A stretch of 63,017 nucleotides of DNA from a virus: the IMG/VR virus record IMGVR_UViG_3300032293_001810, positions 1 to 63,017 of that record. One strand, written 5' to 3'. The position numbers were made by a program, and so were the translations under genes. The notes under the pieces are model-generated. The model was not told where the DNA came from. It saw only the letters and a program-made list of their open reading frames with translations, and ran no database searches. Below are positions 23,179 to 33,284 of the stretch, in pieces (position 1 is the first letter of the stretch; every line of letters begins with the position of its first letter).

Positions 23179-24863
23179 TGGATAAAAGCCTTGTGGATAT
23201 GTTCTTATCTGGGGGACTATCGGATAAGGTAAAAATTAGCGATGATGTTAGGATTAATAGAATACCACCTAGCACAACGAAAGAGCAAATACCAGATTAC
23301 ACTACTCGTTTCAAGACTGAGCAAGGGACAATGAAACTACGGCATATTCAAAATTCTATGCTCTTTGAATTTGAGAAGGCTGAGGGATTGGTCGCTCTCG
23401 CTGGTTGTGGTACTGGTAAAACACTGACAACCTTTCTTCTTCCTCTTATTGCCAAAGCTACAAATCCTCTCTTGATTGTCCCCGCTTCACTGAGAGATAA
23501 GACTAAGAACGAATGGTTAGGCTACTCTAAGCATTTCAATTTGATACCGATCGAGGTGATTAGTTACGAGCAAATTCAAACACCAAAAGGTAAGGACTTG
23601 CTCTTTAAGTTATCCCCCGATCTGATCATTTGTGATGAAGCACACTACCTAAAGAATTTACGATCAGCTAGAGCCTCAAGGCTTGGCTTGTATCTAGCTA
23701 AAAAACAAGATACTAAATTTGTTGTTCTCTCAGGTACGCTCATGAATAAGAGCATTGCTGATATTGCTCACCTCTCAGATTGGGCGTTACTTGATCGTTC
23801 ACCTTTCCCTCGTGAGAGTAGGCAAGTGCAAGTTTGGGATAGGCTGATCAACGGTGAGGCAAGCGGTTTTGAATACATAGAATTTAAAAGACATTGGCAA
23901 GTAGACGGTCTAGCCGTTAAAGAGAGTATTTATAAGAGGCTTGCTACTTGTGACGGCGTAGTACTTACGGGCAAGGATGTTGTGCCGTCATCTCTCAATA
24001 TGTATGCAAGTAAACTACAAGTACCCAAGAGTTTAACGCAAGCAATCAATCAAGCCTTCAATGAAAAACGCATGGCTGATGCTTTGGGGGATTTTGAACT
24101 TGATATTAAGATGATCGAGGATAGTCAACATTTATGGAAAACTACCGACGCTTTTGCTCTTAGAGCATACTCTCAAATGATGATGGGATTTCTCTATGTT
24201 TGGGATTGGCCACATGGTCCAGATGAAGAGTGGCTAGCTACTCGCTCTCTCTATGGTAAAGCAATCCGACAAGTACTTGACCTTGATCTTGAGGGGATTG
24301 ACTCCCCCGCTATGGTTGAGCAAAATGTTGATATCTTGCCAATCGCTTTTCAACGGTACTTTCTCATGGCTCAAAGTGCATGGGAAGCACAAAAGCATAA
24401 AGAGAAACCGCCAACTAAATGTATCTGGCTAGATGACTATTTTGTAGACGCAATCAAGGCTTGGGTAGCTACTAGGGAAGATGATTTTATTATATGGGTA
24501 GGTATGTCAGAACTAGGTAGTAGACTAGAACAAGAGCTTGGGATACCTTATTATAAAGGTGGATCAGAGATACCAAATACGAAATCTCACCGTTGCATTG
24601 CCTCCATCAAGGCTCATGGGACGGGGAAGAATTTACAAGCATGGAATATCAATTTAATTGCTCATCCCTTATCTGATCCTAGTATGTGGGAACAACTACT
24701 TGCTCGTACTCATAGGCATGGGCAAGAGGCTGATGAAGTAGAGATGCATTACTTTTCTCATGGTCTATTTGGTAGTGCAATGTGGAAAGCAAGGCAAGGT
24801 GCTGATACAATCTCTAGGATTACGGGGCAAGAACAACGGCTTAAATACGCAACATATAGCTAG
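23178..24863 (+). CDS. SNF2/DEAD-type superfamily 2 helicase
   Basis: 561 residues with Walker A GCGTGKT (76-82), motif Ia LLIVPASLR, DEAH box (153-156, ICDEAHYLKN), motif III LSGTLMNKS and motif VI ARTHRHGQ. Motif IV-V region SIKAHGTGKNLQAW is also clear. The ALxNL-type arrangement and THRHGQ ending fit phage SNF2-like helicases. These act on double-stranded DNA in recombination or remodelling. It is probably co-translated with the Cas4-like nuclease. It is shorter than cellular SNF2 proteins but both RecA-like domains are complete. Confidence 0.9.
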   Translation: MDKSLVDMFLSGGLSDKVKISDDVRINRIPPSTTKEQIPDYTTRFKTEQGTMKLRHIQNSMLFEFEKAEGLVALAGCGTGKTLTTFLLPLIAKATNPLLIVPASLRDKTKNEWLGYSKHFNLIPIEVISYEQIQTPKGKDLLFKLSPDLIICDEAHYLKNLRSARASRLGLYLAKKQDTKFVVLSGTLMNKSIADIAHLSDWALLDRSPFPRESRQVQVWDRLINGEASGFEYIEFKRHWQVDGLAVKESIYKRLATCDGVVLTGKDVVPSSLNMYASKLQVPKSLTQAINQAFNEKRMADALGDFELDIKMIEDSQHLWKTTDAFALRAYSQMMMGFLYVWDWPHGPDEEWLATRSLYGKAIRQVLDLDLEGIDSPAMVEQNVDILPIAFQRYFLMAQSAWEAQKHKEKPPTKCIWLDDYFVDAIKAWVATREDDFIIWVGMSELGSRLEQELGIPYYKGGSEIPNTKSHRCIASIKAHGTGKNLQAWNINLIAHPLSDPSMWEQLLARTHRHGQEADEVEMHYFSHGLFGSAMWKARQGADTISRITGQEQRLKYATYS

Positions 24864-24872
24864 GGGGATAAC

Positions 24873-25478
24873 ATGACAAGAAAAGCAAATTACAATTATT
24901 CACTACTTGAGAGACAACTCAATGATCCAGATGCAATTATAGAGCCGATTGAAAAGCTTGTTGCTGAAAAGGTGCATCCTATTCTAGTAGGTCAAGATGT
25001 CCCACCTCTTCCATACGATGATCTAAATAAAGAACGGTGGATGATTATCATTGAATATATCATTGGGGTACATAGGATTTTTGCAAGTAGTGCCATCGCT
25101 GATATCACGGGCTTATCATTCTCTACCACAAGCAAGCTTATTGATGAACTTAAAATCAGGTGGAGCAAAACACTCACCCCCGCACAAGCAAATTCACGAA
25201 GAGAAGCTTTATATCAAGAATGTGAACGGATCAAAGCTTTAGCTTGGGATGAGGTACAAGTCAATGACAAGGATAAGATTGCATATATGAAGCTTATCAT
25301 TGAGGCCCAAAAGAGACAAGCTACCTTATGTGGACTAGACAAGCTTGAGATTGCGATTGAGCAAATCACTACTGAAAAGAAAGAACTTGCAATAGACGCA
25401 TCACCTGAAACACTTGCACAAATAGGGCTTATGCTTGCCAAAACAATTTCATCCCAAAAGAGAATAAATGATGAATGA
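24873..25478 (+). CDS. Putative terminase small subunit
   Basis: 201 residues directly upstream of, and overlapping by 11 bases, the large terminase gene. It contains an HTH-like segment (IFASSAIADITGLSFSTTSK, then LIDELKIRW), a helical middle (KIAYMKLIIEAQKRQATLCG, a pattern common in small terminases) and a variable tail. It would bind the packaging site and regulate the large subunit. The assignment rests mainly on position, size and HTH plus helical layout. Confidence 0.7.
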   Translation: MTRKANYNYSLLERQLNDPDAIIEPIEKLVAEKVHPILVGQDVPPLPYDDLNKERWMIIIEYIIGVHRIFASSAIADITGLSFSTTSKLIDELKIRWSKTLTPAQANSRREALYQECERIKALAWDEVQVNDKDKIAYMKLIIEAQKRQATLCGLDKLEIAIEQITTEKKELAIDASPETLAQIGLMLAKTISSQKRINDE

Positions 25479-27156
25479 AAAAATTCATGAATTAATGCAA
25501 ACAAAAGAGGGTAGGCAAATGCTTGCCAAACACTCACCTAGCTTTTTCGCTAGTTATTATCTCGGTTATTCCTACACAAATCATCAAGATCGTTGGCTCA
25601 AGCTGATTGACAACCTAGTCACTGAGGGTAAGAAAACAAATGAGAAAAAGAAGCTTCTCTTACTTGCACCTCGTGACCACGGTAAGAGTATGTTATGTGT
25701 AGCCGTTACTCTTAGGGCTTTATGCCTTGATCGTAATACTCGTATCCTTTGGTTATCTAAATCTATGGGGCAAGCTGAGAAGAGAGTAAGAGTATGCAAG
25801 AACTACCTTCAGAGCCAAAAACTAATTGATGATTGGGCAAGCGAAGAGCCGTTTCAAAGAAAGAATGAAGATAAATGGACTAGCACCCAAATCTACCTCA
25901 ATCGCTCACTCAATAGTATTGACCCTAGCGTTGAGGCTATTGGTAGCGGTGGATCTATTACGGGCGGTCACTTTGACATGATTATCATAGATGACTTGGA
26001 GGATGAGAAGACGGTTTTTAGTGCAACCCAAAGGCAAAAAACAAGGGATTGGCTTAGGGGTACATGTATGCCTATGCTCACTAAGGGCGGGACTATGGTC
26101 GTTGTAGGTACAAGAAAGCATTATGATGATGCATACAATATGATGATTAAGGATCCTACTTTTCAAGTAGTAAATACGCCAGCAATTATCAAATGGCCTA
26201 AATCTTATAAGCATGTTATCAAAGAGGTGGATGGTCGTGACTTGTGGCAAGATGTTTTGATTGAAGGTGACTATGAAGTACTTTGGCCGGAAGAGCGAGG
26301 GATTAAACTATTACTCAAAGAATTGTACTCAGCTGGCTCGCTATCATTCACAAGAGAATTTCAAAATCAAGTGCAATCTGATGCTGATGCAATCTTCAAA
26401 ATCTCATGGCTTGATCAAGCTAAAGAGCGAGGTTTTTTCTATTCATATGGTGAGATACCACCAGTAGAAAGAATGGTAGTAGTGCAAGCTTGGGATTTAG
26501 CTTTAAAAACTGATAAGAAGTCAGCTGAAGAACAAGATAGTGACTATACCGTTGGGATTACACTAGGGAAAGATGAAAAGGGTAATCACTACATTCTAAG
26601 TATGTTTAGGGATAGAGGTTTAACACCTTCCCAAATCTATCAAGCTATTATTGATGAGTACAACAAATTCAAAAAATTGTGCCATGTCATCTCTATTGAA
26701 AAGAATAACTTCGGTCAATTACACACCTTTACTCTTCAAAAGAATACGGACTTACCTATTAGGGAACATGTCACAACGGCGGGCAATAAGAATAGTGCAT
26801 GGATAGGCGTACCCTCTCTTACTACTCTCTTTGAGAATGGTAAAATGATCTTGCCCTCCAAAACCCCAGAAGATATAGATAAGTCAGATTTACTATGTCA
26901 AGAACTTTATGGGCTTGGGAAAGAGAAACATGATGATACGGTCATGAGCCTTTGGATAGCCGTATCAGCTATGAGAGATAGCGATTTTCAATACTCAATA
27001 TCAATAGGTGATTATATGATAGATGCACATGGTGAAAAAATGACAAGCTCAAATAACAATTTTGATTATCATAAACAAGCTGAGTCTAGCTCTCTTCAAT
27101 CACTTTGGGATAGCCTAGATGTAGATTTTAATATTGATGATGATGGAGAATACTGA
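25468..27156 (+). CDS. Terminase large subunit
   Basis: 562 residues. ATPase domain: Walker A APRDHGKS (67-74), Walker B MIIIDDLED and coupling motif VVVGTRKH. Nuclease domain: VVQAWDLALKTD carries the first catalytic Asp, a later acidic block is VISIEKNNFG, and HDDTVMSLW lies near the C-terminus. It drives ATP-dependent DNA packaging and cuts the concatemer. The sequence alone does not tell the packaging type. Unusually, it lies on the strand of the replication genes and far from the capsid operon. Confidence 0.95.
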   Translation: MMNEKIHELMQTKEGRQMLAKHSPSFFASYYLGYSYTNHQDRWLKLIDNLVTEGKKTNEKKKLLLLAPRDHGKSMLCVAVTLRALCLDRNTRILWLSKSMGQAEKRVRVCKNYLQSQKLIDDWASEEPFQRKNEDKWTSTQIYLNRSLNSIDPSVEAIGSGGSITGGHFDMIIIDDLEDEKTVFSATQRQKTRDWLRGTCMPMLTKGGTMVVVGTRKHYDDAYNMMIKDPTFQVVNTPAIIKWPKSYKHVIKEVDGRDLWQDVLIEGDYEVLWPEERGIKLLLKELYSAGSLSFTREFQNQVQSDADAIFKISWLDQAKERGFFYSYGEIPPVERMVVVQAWDLALKTDKKSAEEQDSDYTVGITLGKDEKGNHYILSMFRDRGLTPSQIYQAIIDEYNKFKKLCHVISIEKNNFGQLHTFTLQKNTDLPIREHVTTAGNKNSAWIGVPSLTTLFENGKMILPSKTPEDIDKSDLLCQELYGLGKEKHDDTVMSLWIAVSAMRDSDFQYSISIGDYMIDAHGEKMTSSNNNFDYHKQAESSSLQSLWDSLDVDFNIDDDGEY

Positions 27157-27479
27157 TGATTATGAAGACAATCGAACTAGTCCCTCAAGATGGCGGACCA
27201 GTGGTTTTTGATAAGGCAAGCATGGGCTTCAGTCCCGCTGATATCCTCTCAGCTTGTCAAGTGCATTGCACCGGCTTAGATGGTGGTACTTATTCCGTTA
27301 AGATCCTCCCACCTCAAGGTTATGATTATATCTCTTATCAAGATAGTGCTACCGAACTTGACGGCGTACTTGTGACTGAACAAAGCTTTATCTTTGAAGC
27401 TCTCAAGGTAACATTCAGTGATTTAGGTGCAAGTGCTGAGCCAAAAGTAAAAGCCAACTTCTTCAGAAGGAGAATGTAG
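27156..27479 (+). CDS. Small protein between terminase and tail fibre
   Basis: 107 residues, start coupled to the terminase stop, TGGAGAA upstream. Beta-rich sequence (IELVPQDGGPVVFDKAS, GGTYSVKILPPQGYDY, ELDGVLVTEQSFIFEALKV) ending in a basic NFFRRRM. It looks like a small beta-sandwich virion or fibre-associated protein. It is followed by the long fibre gene two bases later. Not recognised further. Confidence 0.5.
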   Translation: MIMKTIELVPQDGGPVVFDKASMGFSPADILSACQVHCTGLDGGTYSVKILPPQGYDYISYQDSATELDGVLVTEQSFIFEALKVTFSDLGASAEPKVKANFFRRRM

Positions 27480-27481
27480 TC

Positions 27482-30400
27482 ATGCCCGTTTTACAAGGAA
27501 ACAATTCAACCGTTAAACCAGGTACTGAAACTCAATCAGGTGTTGTTCGTCTTGCTACCGCTCAAGAAACACTTGACGGTACATCTACTACTATTGCATC
27601 CACCCCCGCTGGTGTATCCCTTGCGATTGGTGCCGTTGTAGCTGATGCACCAACTTCACTAGATACCTTAGAAGAACTTGCTCAAGCCTTGAACAATGAC
27701 CCAACCTTTGGCGTCACTACACTAGCTCGCTTGGATGCTCTTGAAGCTGGTGGATCAGTGGATATTCAAGCTCTTCAAGATGAACTTGATGATACTCAAG
27801 TAGGTGCTGGCTTAGGTGTGGACGGATCTTATTCAGCTGATGCTACTACCGTTTTTATCTATCAAGCGACTTCTCTCAAGAATGCTGATAAAAAACTAGA
27901 CACACAATTAAGTCTAGTGAGTAGTGCCGTACAAACTCAAGGTGGTATTTTGAGTAGTGTACAATCAGATTTGACAAGTCTTGACAATCAGGTATCTACT
28001 TTAGATGCAAGTGTTAGTACTCTAACAAGTGATGTTGCGGATGTAGTCTCGGATGTCTCGACACTCTCAGCTACCGTTTCAGCACATGGGGATACTATCA
28101 GCGAGCATACAATCGATATCGCTTCTTTAGAGTCTAGCCTTGCAACTATCTCAACAAATACCAGTGCAAATTCAAATGCAATTGCTCTCTTAGATCAAGC
28201 TTTATCGCAAGAAATACAAGATAGACAATCAGCGGTTTCCGTCGTTAGTGGTAATCTGATGGACGAAATCACAAATCGTGAACAAGCTGATCAAGCTTTA
28301 CAAACAAGTATTAATACTAAAGCATCCAGTTCCGATCTTACCGCTTTGACTAGTCGTGTAACAATTGCTGAGTCTGATATTGATACTTTACAAGCTGATG
28401 TACTTGGGCTTACCGCTGGCGTTGATCTACGGGCTTTAGAAACTGATCTACAAAATGAAATTAATGCACGAGTCAGTGCTGATCAATCTTTACAAGCTAG
28501 TGTTACCGATCTAAATTCTCATCATTTACATAGCAATTCATACTATGCAAATGACGGCCTCGTAGATATTCAAACTCAAGTAGATGCAATCGGCACAAGT
28601 CAAGGTAAAGTAATTTATGCTTCTTCTGGCTCATATGGTGGATCTACTTTAACCCTCAGTGATAAAGCAAATCTCGCTATTGTTGCTCCAAAAGTAGGTA
28701 ATACAATTTGTGAACTTGCGGGGGGGAGAGGACTCACAATTGACGGTACAAGTGAAAGAATAAGAGTAGCAAATCTACAAATTGAAGGTGCCGTCACTAT
28801 CTCAGGGACTAAAGGCCGTCATATTTTTAGCGATTGCGATATCTTGGGGGGCGTAAGTATCTCTAATGTAACTGATAGCACCTCAACCTTCATCGTGTTT
28901 CAAGATTGTGAATTTAGTAGCCAAAATATTACTATCTCTAATCTTACAAATTGCACCGTCTATTTCAATCGTTGTAATTTCACAAATGTAAGAGTATTGC
29001 CAACTTCCGTAGCATCACCTTTCTTGATCATCCTTTCAGAATGTGCTGGTCTCAACTCACTTCAAACTAATCTCACAAGTGGTGTTGCAATCGTTGGTCG
29101 TACTGGTTATTCAAGTGGTACCGTCAAGGTCTTCTCAACCTCATCAAATTTCATTAGTGCTTTAGGTGTTGAAACTTCCTTCACTGGTAGTTATTCCGAA
29201 CTTAGGGACAAGCCTAGTCTAGTAACCGCTAGCACACAACTAAGTGACTCATCAAGTTTGCTCAGAACAAGTGATAAAGGCGTTGCGGGCGGTGTAGCCG
29301 AACTTGATGCCAACGGCTTAATCCCAAATCATCACATTCCCCCCTTGGCTCTTTCAAAGCCTTATGTCGTGAATACAATTGCTGATCGTGATGCTCTCAC
29401 TGGTATCAATACGGGGGATGTTGCGATTGTCACAAGCGATAGTACTCCATCTAATAACGGCAATTACATTTATGATGATACAATCCCTTCTTGGATTGCT
29501 CTATATAATCCAACCGCCCCCGTCAATAGTGTAAATGGTCAAACGGGTACAATTACTTTATATACTGGGGATATTGCTGAGGGGCAAGGTGCACAAGGTG
29601 AAAGCAGCAAGCTTTATTTCACTGACTCTAGGGCTTTAAGTGCATCCGTTACAAGTAGTATTAATACGGACGATAAAGCACCAACAACACAAGTAGTTAA
29701 AACTTATGTGACTGGTATCACTGATCCACTAGATACAAGACTTGATAGTGTAGAGAGTAACATTACAACATTTGCTACTACGACCTATGTGGATAACGGT
29801 TTATCAGCTAAACTCAATGCATCTAGTTATACCGCAAGCGATGTATTCAATAAGGTCTTATCTTTGGATGGTAGTGGCTCAGGTCTAGAAGCTGATCTTT
29901 TGGACGGTTTCCATGCATCTAGCTTTGTTCAAACTACGGGTACTCAATCCATTGCGGGCGTAAAGACTTTCTCAGATGCACCTATCGTACCCGATCAAAG
30001 TGCTAGTGATAATTCAACTAAGTCAGCTAATACCAAATATGTAGATAGTGCAATCGCAAGTGTACAAGCAAATATTGGTGCAAGTGGTGCATTAGTATAT
30101 AAAGGTACATATGATGCTACCGCCAATTCACCTAGTCTTGCTTTGGCAAAAAAAGGCTTCTTTTATCAAGTTTCCGTAGGGGGTACTCTTGCGGGGATTA
30201 CTCTTACTACAAATGACCAAATTGTTTTTGTTGCTGATGTGAGTGGTGGCGTAGTTCAAGCTACTGATTTCATTGTGATTGACAATACTGAGAGCGGTTT
30301 ATCAAGTGGTGGCGTTGCTCTAGCAAATATTAGCAACGGTACAACAATGCAAGCGGGTATCTACTATATCTATGACGGCTCAACAAATATCGCTATTAAT

Positions 30401-31351
30401 GTTCCCGCTCGTAGTGTTACTCAAGGAACAGGTGCAATCACTTGGCTTCGTATTCGTGGAACAGGGCAGGTTACTTTGAATGCTACAGGCGTATCTGGTG
30501 GTGAATTTATCGTATACGCAGATAGTGGTACACTCAACGGCGTAAAATCCGTAGTCTTGACAAAAGCTGGGGAGTATAAACTTGTATGTACTAGACGAAC
30601 AGTTAGCGGTACAGTTTATGCCCAATGGGATGTTACCGTATCAAATGATAGAGCATTAAGAACAACCGACGATCTTGCTGAGGGTACTACAAATAAATAT
30701 GCTAGTGCTACAAATGTAAGAGCCTTGATCAGTGCTACTTCCCCAATCGTGTATACTCAAGCTACGGGGGTAATTAGTACAACCTTGACTCAGTACACTG
30801 ATGAACTTGCTCAAGATGCCAGTGCAAGCCTCTTAACTACTGGTACTCATACGGGGATTTCATACTCTTACAATGACGCAAGCAATAAGATTGACTCAAC
30901 CGTTTCTCTTTCTGGTTTCTCTATTAATGCTCTCTCCGATGTAGATACCGCTAGTGTAGCACCTACAAATGGACAATCATTAGTTTGGGAAAGTGCCAGT
31001 TCTCAATGGAAACCGGGTACCGTTTCAGGTGGTGGTGGTGGTGGTAGTTTACCTACTATTGTGAGTACTACAAGCAATGCATATGTCCCAACCGCTCCAT
31101 CATCAGGTACTTTAGAAGTGACTTACTTGCTTAGTCCTACCGCTAACGGATCCGTTACCTTGACCAACATTGTACCTAGTGTAAGCAATGCGGGGATGAA
31201 ACTGAACTTTAAGAAATTAACATCATTCCTCATTACCGTAAATCCTAGTGCTGGTGTATCTATTGACGGCCTCACCGCTGGTACTGATATCGTTCAGCAA
31301 TATGCTTGCTTGACAATTCAATCTACTGGTACAAATTGGATCATCATCTAA
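27482..31351 (+). CDS. Long tail fibre / receptor-binding protein
   Basis: 1289 residues, Ser/Thr/Ala-rich. The N-terminal module (GNNSTVKPGTETQSGVVRLA) is typical of fibre attachment regions. A long coiled-coil-like part with repeated SxVxxLxSDVxD heptads covers about residues 110-350. A beta-helix-like part with parallel-strand repeats (about 380-560) comes next. Fibre motifs follow: LYTGDIAEGQGAQGESSKLY, YVDSAIASVQ and EGTTNKYASATNVRAL. A Gly-rich hinge (SGGGGGGS) precedes a C-terminal domain ending INWIII-like (GTNWIII). A trimeric receptor-binding fibre is likely. AAGGAG precedes the start. Confidence 0.85.
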   Translation: MPVLQGNNSTVKPGTETQSGVVRLATAQETLDGTSTTIASTPAGVSLAIGAVVADAPTSLDTLEELAQALNNDPTFGVTTLARLDALEAGGSVDIQALQDELDDTQVGAGLGVDGSYSADATTVFIYQATSLKNADKKLDTQLSLVSSAVQTQGGILSSVQSDLTSLDNQVSTLDASVSTLTSDVADVVSDVSTLSATVSAHGDTISEHTIDIASLESSLATISTNTSANSNAIALLDQALSQEIQDRQSAVSVVSGNLMDEITNREQADQALQTSINTKASSSDLTALTSRVTIAESDIDTLQADVLGLTAGVDLRALETDLQNEINARVSADQSLQASVTDLNSHHLHSNSYYANDGLVDIQTQVDAIGTSQGKVIYASSGSYGGSTLTLSDKANLAIVAPKVGNTICELAGGRGLTIDGTSERIRVANLQIEGAVTISGTKGRHIFSDCDILGGVSISNVTDSTSTFIVFQDCEFSSQNITISNLTNCTVYFNRCNFTNVRVLPTSVASPFLIILSECAGLNSLQTNLTSGVAIVGRTGYSSGTVKVFSTSSNFISALGVETSFTGSYSELRDKPSLVTASTQLSDSSSLLRTSDKGVAGGVAELDANGLIPNHHIPPLALSKPYVVNTIADRDALTGINTGDVAIVTSDSTPSNNGNYIYDDTIPSWIALYNPTAPVNSVNGQTGTITLYTGDIAEGQGAQGESSKLYFTDSRALSASVTSSINTDDKAPTTQVVKTYVTGITDPLDTRLDSVESNITTFATTTYVDNGLSAKLNASSYTASDVFNKVLSLDGSGSGLEADLLDGFHASSFVQTTGTQSIAGVKTFSDAPIVPDQSASDNSTKSANTKYVDSAIASVQANIGASGALVYKGTYDATANSPSLALAKKGFFYQVSVGGTLAGITLTTNDQIVFVADVSGGVVQATDFIVIDNTESGLSSGGVALANISNGTTMQAGIYYIYDGSTNIAINVPARSVTQGTGAITWLRIRGTGQVTLNATGVSGGEFIVYADSGTLNGVKSVVLTKAGEYKLVCTRRTVSGTVYAQWDVTVSNDRALRTTDDLAEGTTNKYASATNVRALISATSPIVYTQATGVISTTLTQYTDELAQDASASLLTTGTHTGISYSYNDASNKIDSTVSLSGFSINALSDVDTASVAPTNGQSLVWESASSQWKPGTVSGGGGGGSLPTIVSTTSNAYVPTAPSSGTLEVTYLLSPTANGSVTLTNIVPSVSNAGMKLNFKKLTSFLITVNPSAGVSIDGLTAGTDIVQQYACLTIQSTGTNWIII

Positions 31352-31361
31352 GGAGTAGCGA

Positions 31362-31778
31362 ATGAGTTTTTTAATCAAGCCTTATGATGGGCATGTTGGC
31401 GTATGTATCCTAAACCGAACAACGGCTGGGGCTAGCAATACATGGACAATTCAAGGTGGTACTTTTACACCTACAATCAATGCCGATGATACCGTTAGCC
31501 TTCAAGGTGGCTTTCGCTATTTCATCACATGGAATTGGGCTTTCTCTAATACTACCACCGCTTTTCTTCAACGAACATTGTCAGCTACTCGTACTACGGA
31601 TTTGTCCACAATAGGTTCTATGCTTTTATCTTCTAGACCCGGCTCATCCTCAAATGTTGTACAAGCAACTGAGGCAACTATTGTTTTTGACTCACCTTGT
31701 GATAGCTATGTAAACACACTGAATCCGAGTTATGAATGCCCTTCCTCTTCTCTCTTGATCTGGAGATTTCCACTATGA
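31362..31778 (+). CDS. Fibre-associated virion protein 1
   Basis: 138 residues, beta-rich with many Thr/Ser (TWTIQGGTFTPTINADDTVS, RYFITWNWAFSNTTTAF). Ten bases after the fibre gene with its own AAGGAG. The sequence looks like a jelly-roll or C1q-like head domain. A role as accessory adhesin or fibre tip is inferred from position and composition. The next gene overlaps by 4 bases. Confidence 0.55.
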   Translation: MSFLIKPYDGHVGVCILNRTTAGASNTWTIQGGTFTPTINADDTVSLQGGFRYFITWNWAFSNTTTAFLQRTLSATRTTDLSTIGSMLLSSRPGSSSNVVQATEATIVFDSPCDSYVNTLNPSYECPSSSLLIWRFPL

Positions 31779-32152
31779 GCTATGACGGCCAAACATCACG
31801 CAATCATAAATTTGTACAACATTACTACGGTAATGCCTACACTCAGATTTTCCCAAATATGATGACTTTTCACAATTTACGGAGACATACAAATACTTTT
31901 GGTGTTACTATTCTTCGTTTACAAGCCGATGCGGGATACACAGCCACGAGTTTTAGTTACAACTTTGAAAACACTTTAGGCTCAAGCAATCACTTAACAC
32001 ATAGATCTATGTGGTATACAAATGGTACACCGGGTGAAAAATATTATCCTCATTTCTCACAAGGTCTTGCATCTAGTCGGTATTTCTCATGGGATAATTT
32101 CGCAAATACAACGGGCAATAGTCAAAATATTAGAACTGATTGGGAGATTTAA
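31775..32152 (+). CDS. Fibre-associated virion protein 2
   Basis: 125 residues; start at 31775 within the preceding stop (ATGA), with GGAG upstream. An earlier in-frame ATG at 31736 lies inside the previous gene. Rich in Tyr, Asn and Phe (HYYGNAYTQIFPNMM, SMWYTNGTPGEKYYP), like small fibre tips or adhesins. The series of three small genes after a large fibre suggests separately made tip modules. No family assigned. Confidence 0.55.
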   Translation: MSYDGQTSRNHKFVQHYYGNAYTQIFPNMMTFHNLRRHTNTFGVTILRLQADAGYTATSFSYNFENTLGSSNHLTHRSMWYTNGTPGEKYYPHFSQGLASSRYFSWDNFANTTGNSQNIRTDWEI

Positions 32153-32156
32153 GATT

Positions 32157-33068
32157 ATGTCATATATTCCTAATCGATCAACAAGCCAGTCAGTTTTTGC
32201 ACTTGAAACAAGCTTTCAATCAGTACCTGGTACTCAAGATGCTACATACAATCCTCGTATTTTGGATGGTGTAGAACTTCATCAATTTTTCACTACTCAA
32301 TCACACTATGTAGGTAGGTATGTTGATGGTATCACAACAAGTACAAGTGGGATTACCTTCCCTCAAGGTTGGTATTTTGTACTTGATCCGTATATGTACT
32401 ACTCTTCAGGGACGACATATGTTGCAACGCCCTATTTAACTTGGAATATTAACGGCGTGGATGTGTTACCCCGCTTTCAAAGTCATTACCTTAGCGACCA
32501 AACAACTGGATCAAATGCTTCATATCGTGGGCTTAGATTTTTGGATTGCTCAGCAAGTAGCCAAACCGTCAAGATCATTGCAAGAGGTGCGGGATGGGCA
32601 AGCATGGGTGATGTCTATTTTGATAATCAGCAATCCTCAGCAACTCCTACCGCTAATCATAGATCAAATATCATGATTTATGCAATCAACGCAACAACTT
32701 ATCAAAACCCAACGGTCCGAACTTTAGACGCGTCAGAAGCTCAAGGTGCATGGGCATCAGGTAATACAATCCCGCAAGAAGGACTGAACAAGTTTTGGGT
32801 AAATACAATTGCTAAGACGGGGACAATTACAGCACCTACTCCCACACAAGCGGGGGATTGGTTTGGCTTTATGCAACTACAAAATGACACGACATCACTA
32901 ATTACAATTGTGGGCAATGGGCAAACGCTTGTGAGTAATTCGGTAGGATCATCCAGCAGAACAAGTACAACTGATTTGGGTGGTAGAAATACATGGAAAT
33001 GGGTATGGACTGGGATTAGGTGGGTTGAAGTTCCTATCTCTCAAGATGAATTTATAAAGTTTGGATAG
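32157..33068 (+). CDS. Fibre-associated virion protein 3, putative adhesin
   Basis: 303 residues; ATG at 32157 is preceded by GGGAGATTTAAG, whereas the longer in-frame start lies inside the previous gene. An N-terminal beta domain is followed by a C-terminal half with TPTQAGDWFGFMQL and the end TWKWVWTGIRWVEVPI. That end is like the terminal domains of phage fibres, where a Trp-rich strand closes the fold. Probably a second receptor-binding protein. The last plus-strand gene before the repeat-rich region. Confidence 0.6.
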   Translation: MSYIPNRSTSQSVFALETSFQSVPGTQDATYNPRILDGVELHQFFTTQSHYVGRYVDGITTSTSGITFPQGWYFVLDPYMYYSSGTTYVATPYLTWNINGVDVLPRFQSHYLSDQTTGSNASYRGLRFLDCSASSQTVKIIARGAGWASMGDVYFDNQQSSATPTANHRSNIMIYAINATTYQNPTVRTLDASEAQGAWASGNTIPQEGLNKFWVNTIAKTGTITAPTPTQAGDWFGFMQLQNDTTSLITIVGNGQTLVSNSVGSSSRTSTTDLGGRNTWKWVWTGIRWVEVPISQDEFIKFG

Positions 33069-33072
33069 TATG

Positions 33073-33120
33073 AAAAAAGGTTAAAAAAGGTTAAAAAAGG
33101 TTAAAAAAGGTTAAAAAAGT
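33073..33120 (+). repeat. Tandem 10-base repeat
   Basis: Four exact tandem copies of AAAAAAGGTT followed by a partial fifth. The tract starts just after the stop codon of the last fibre-associated gene. Confidence 0.95.
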
Positions 33121-33284
33121 ATCTCTCAAATGACAAAAGAATTAGGTTTTTAGAGGGTAGAATTTAAGATTTTAAGCACAGAATTAAGCAAAAATAGATC
33201 AAAATTGAACTAAAAGCATGTTGAAATAGAGCAAATTTAAGCTAAAAATCCTACTTTTTGCCAAAAAACATTAAAAAGCACCTA

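Noticed and set aside
30400-30640. Segment of the long fibre with more ACAGG-type codon use, possibly a recently acquired domain
   Set aside because: The contrast was noticed by eye only, over about 80 codons, and no domain boundary or repeat marks it.
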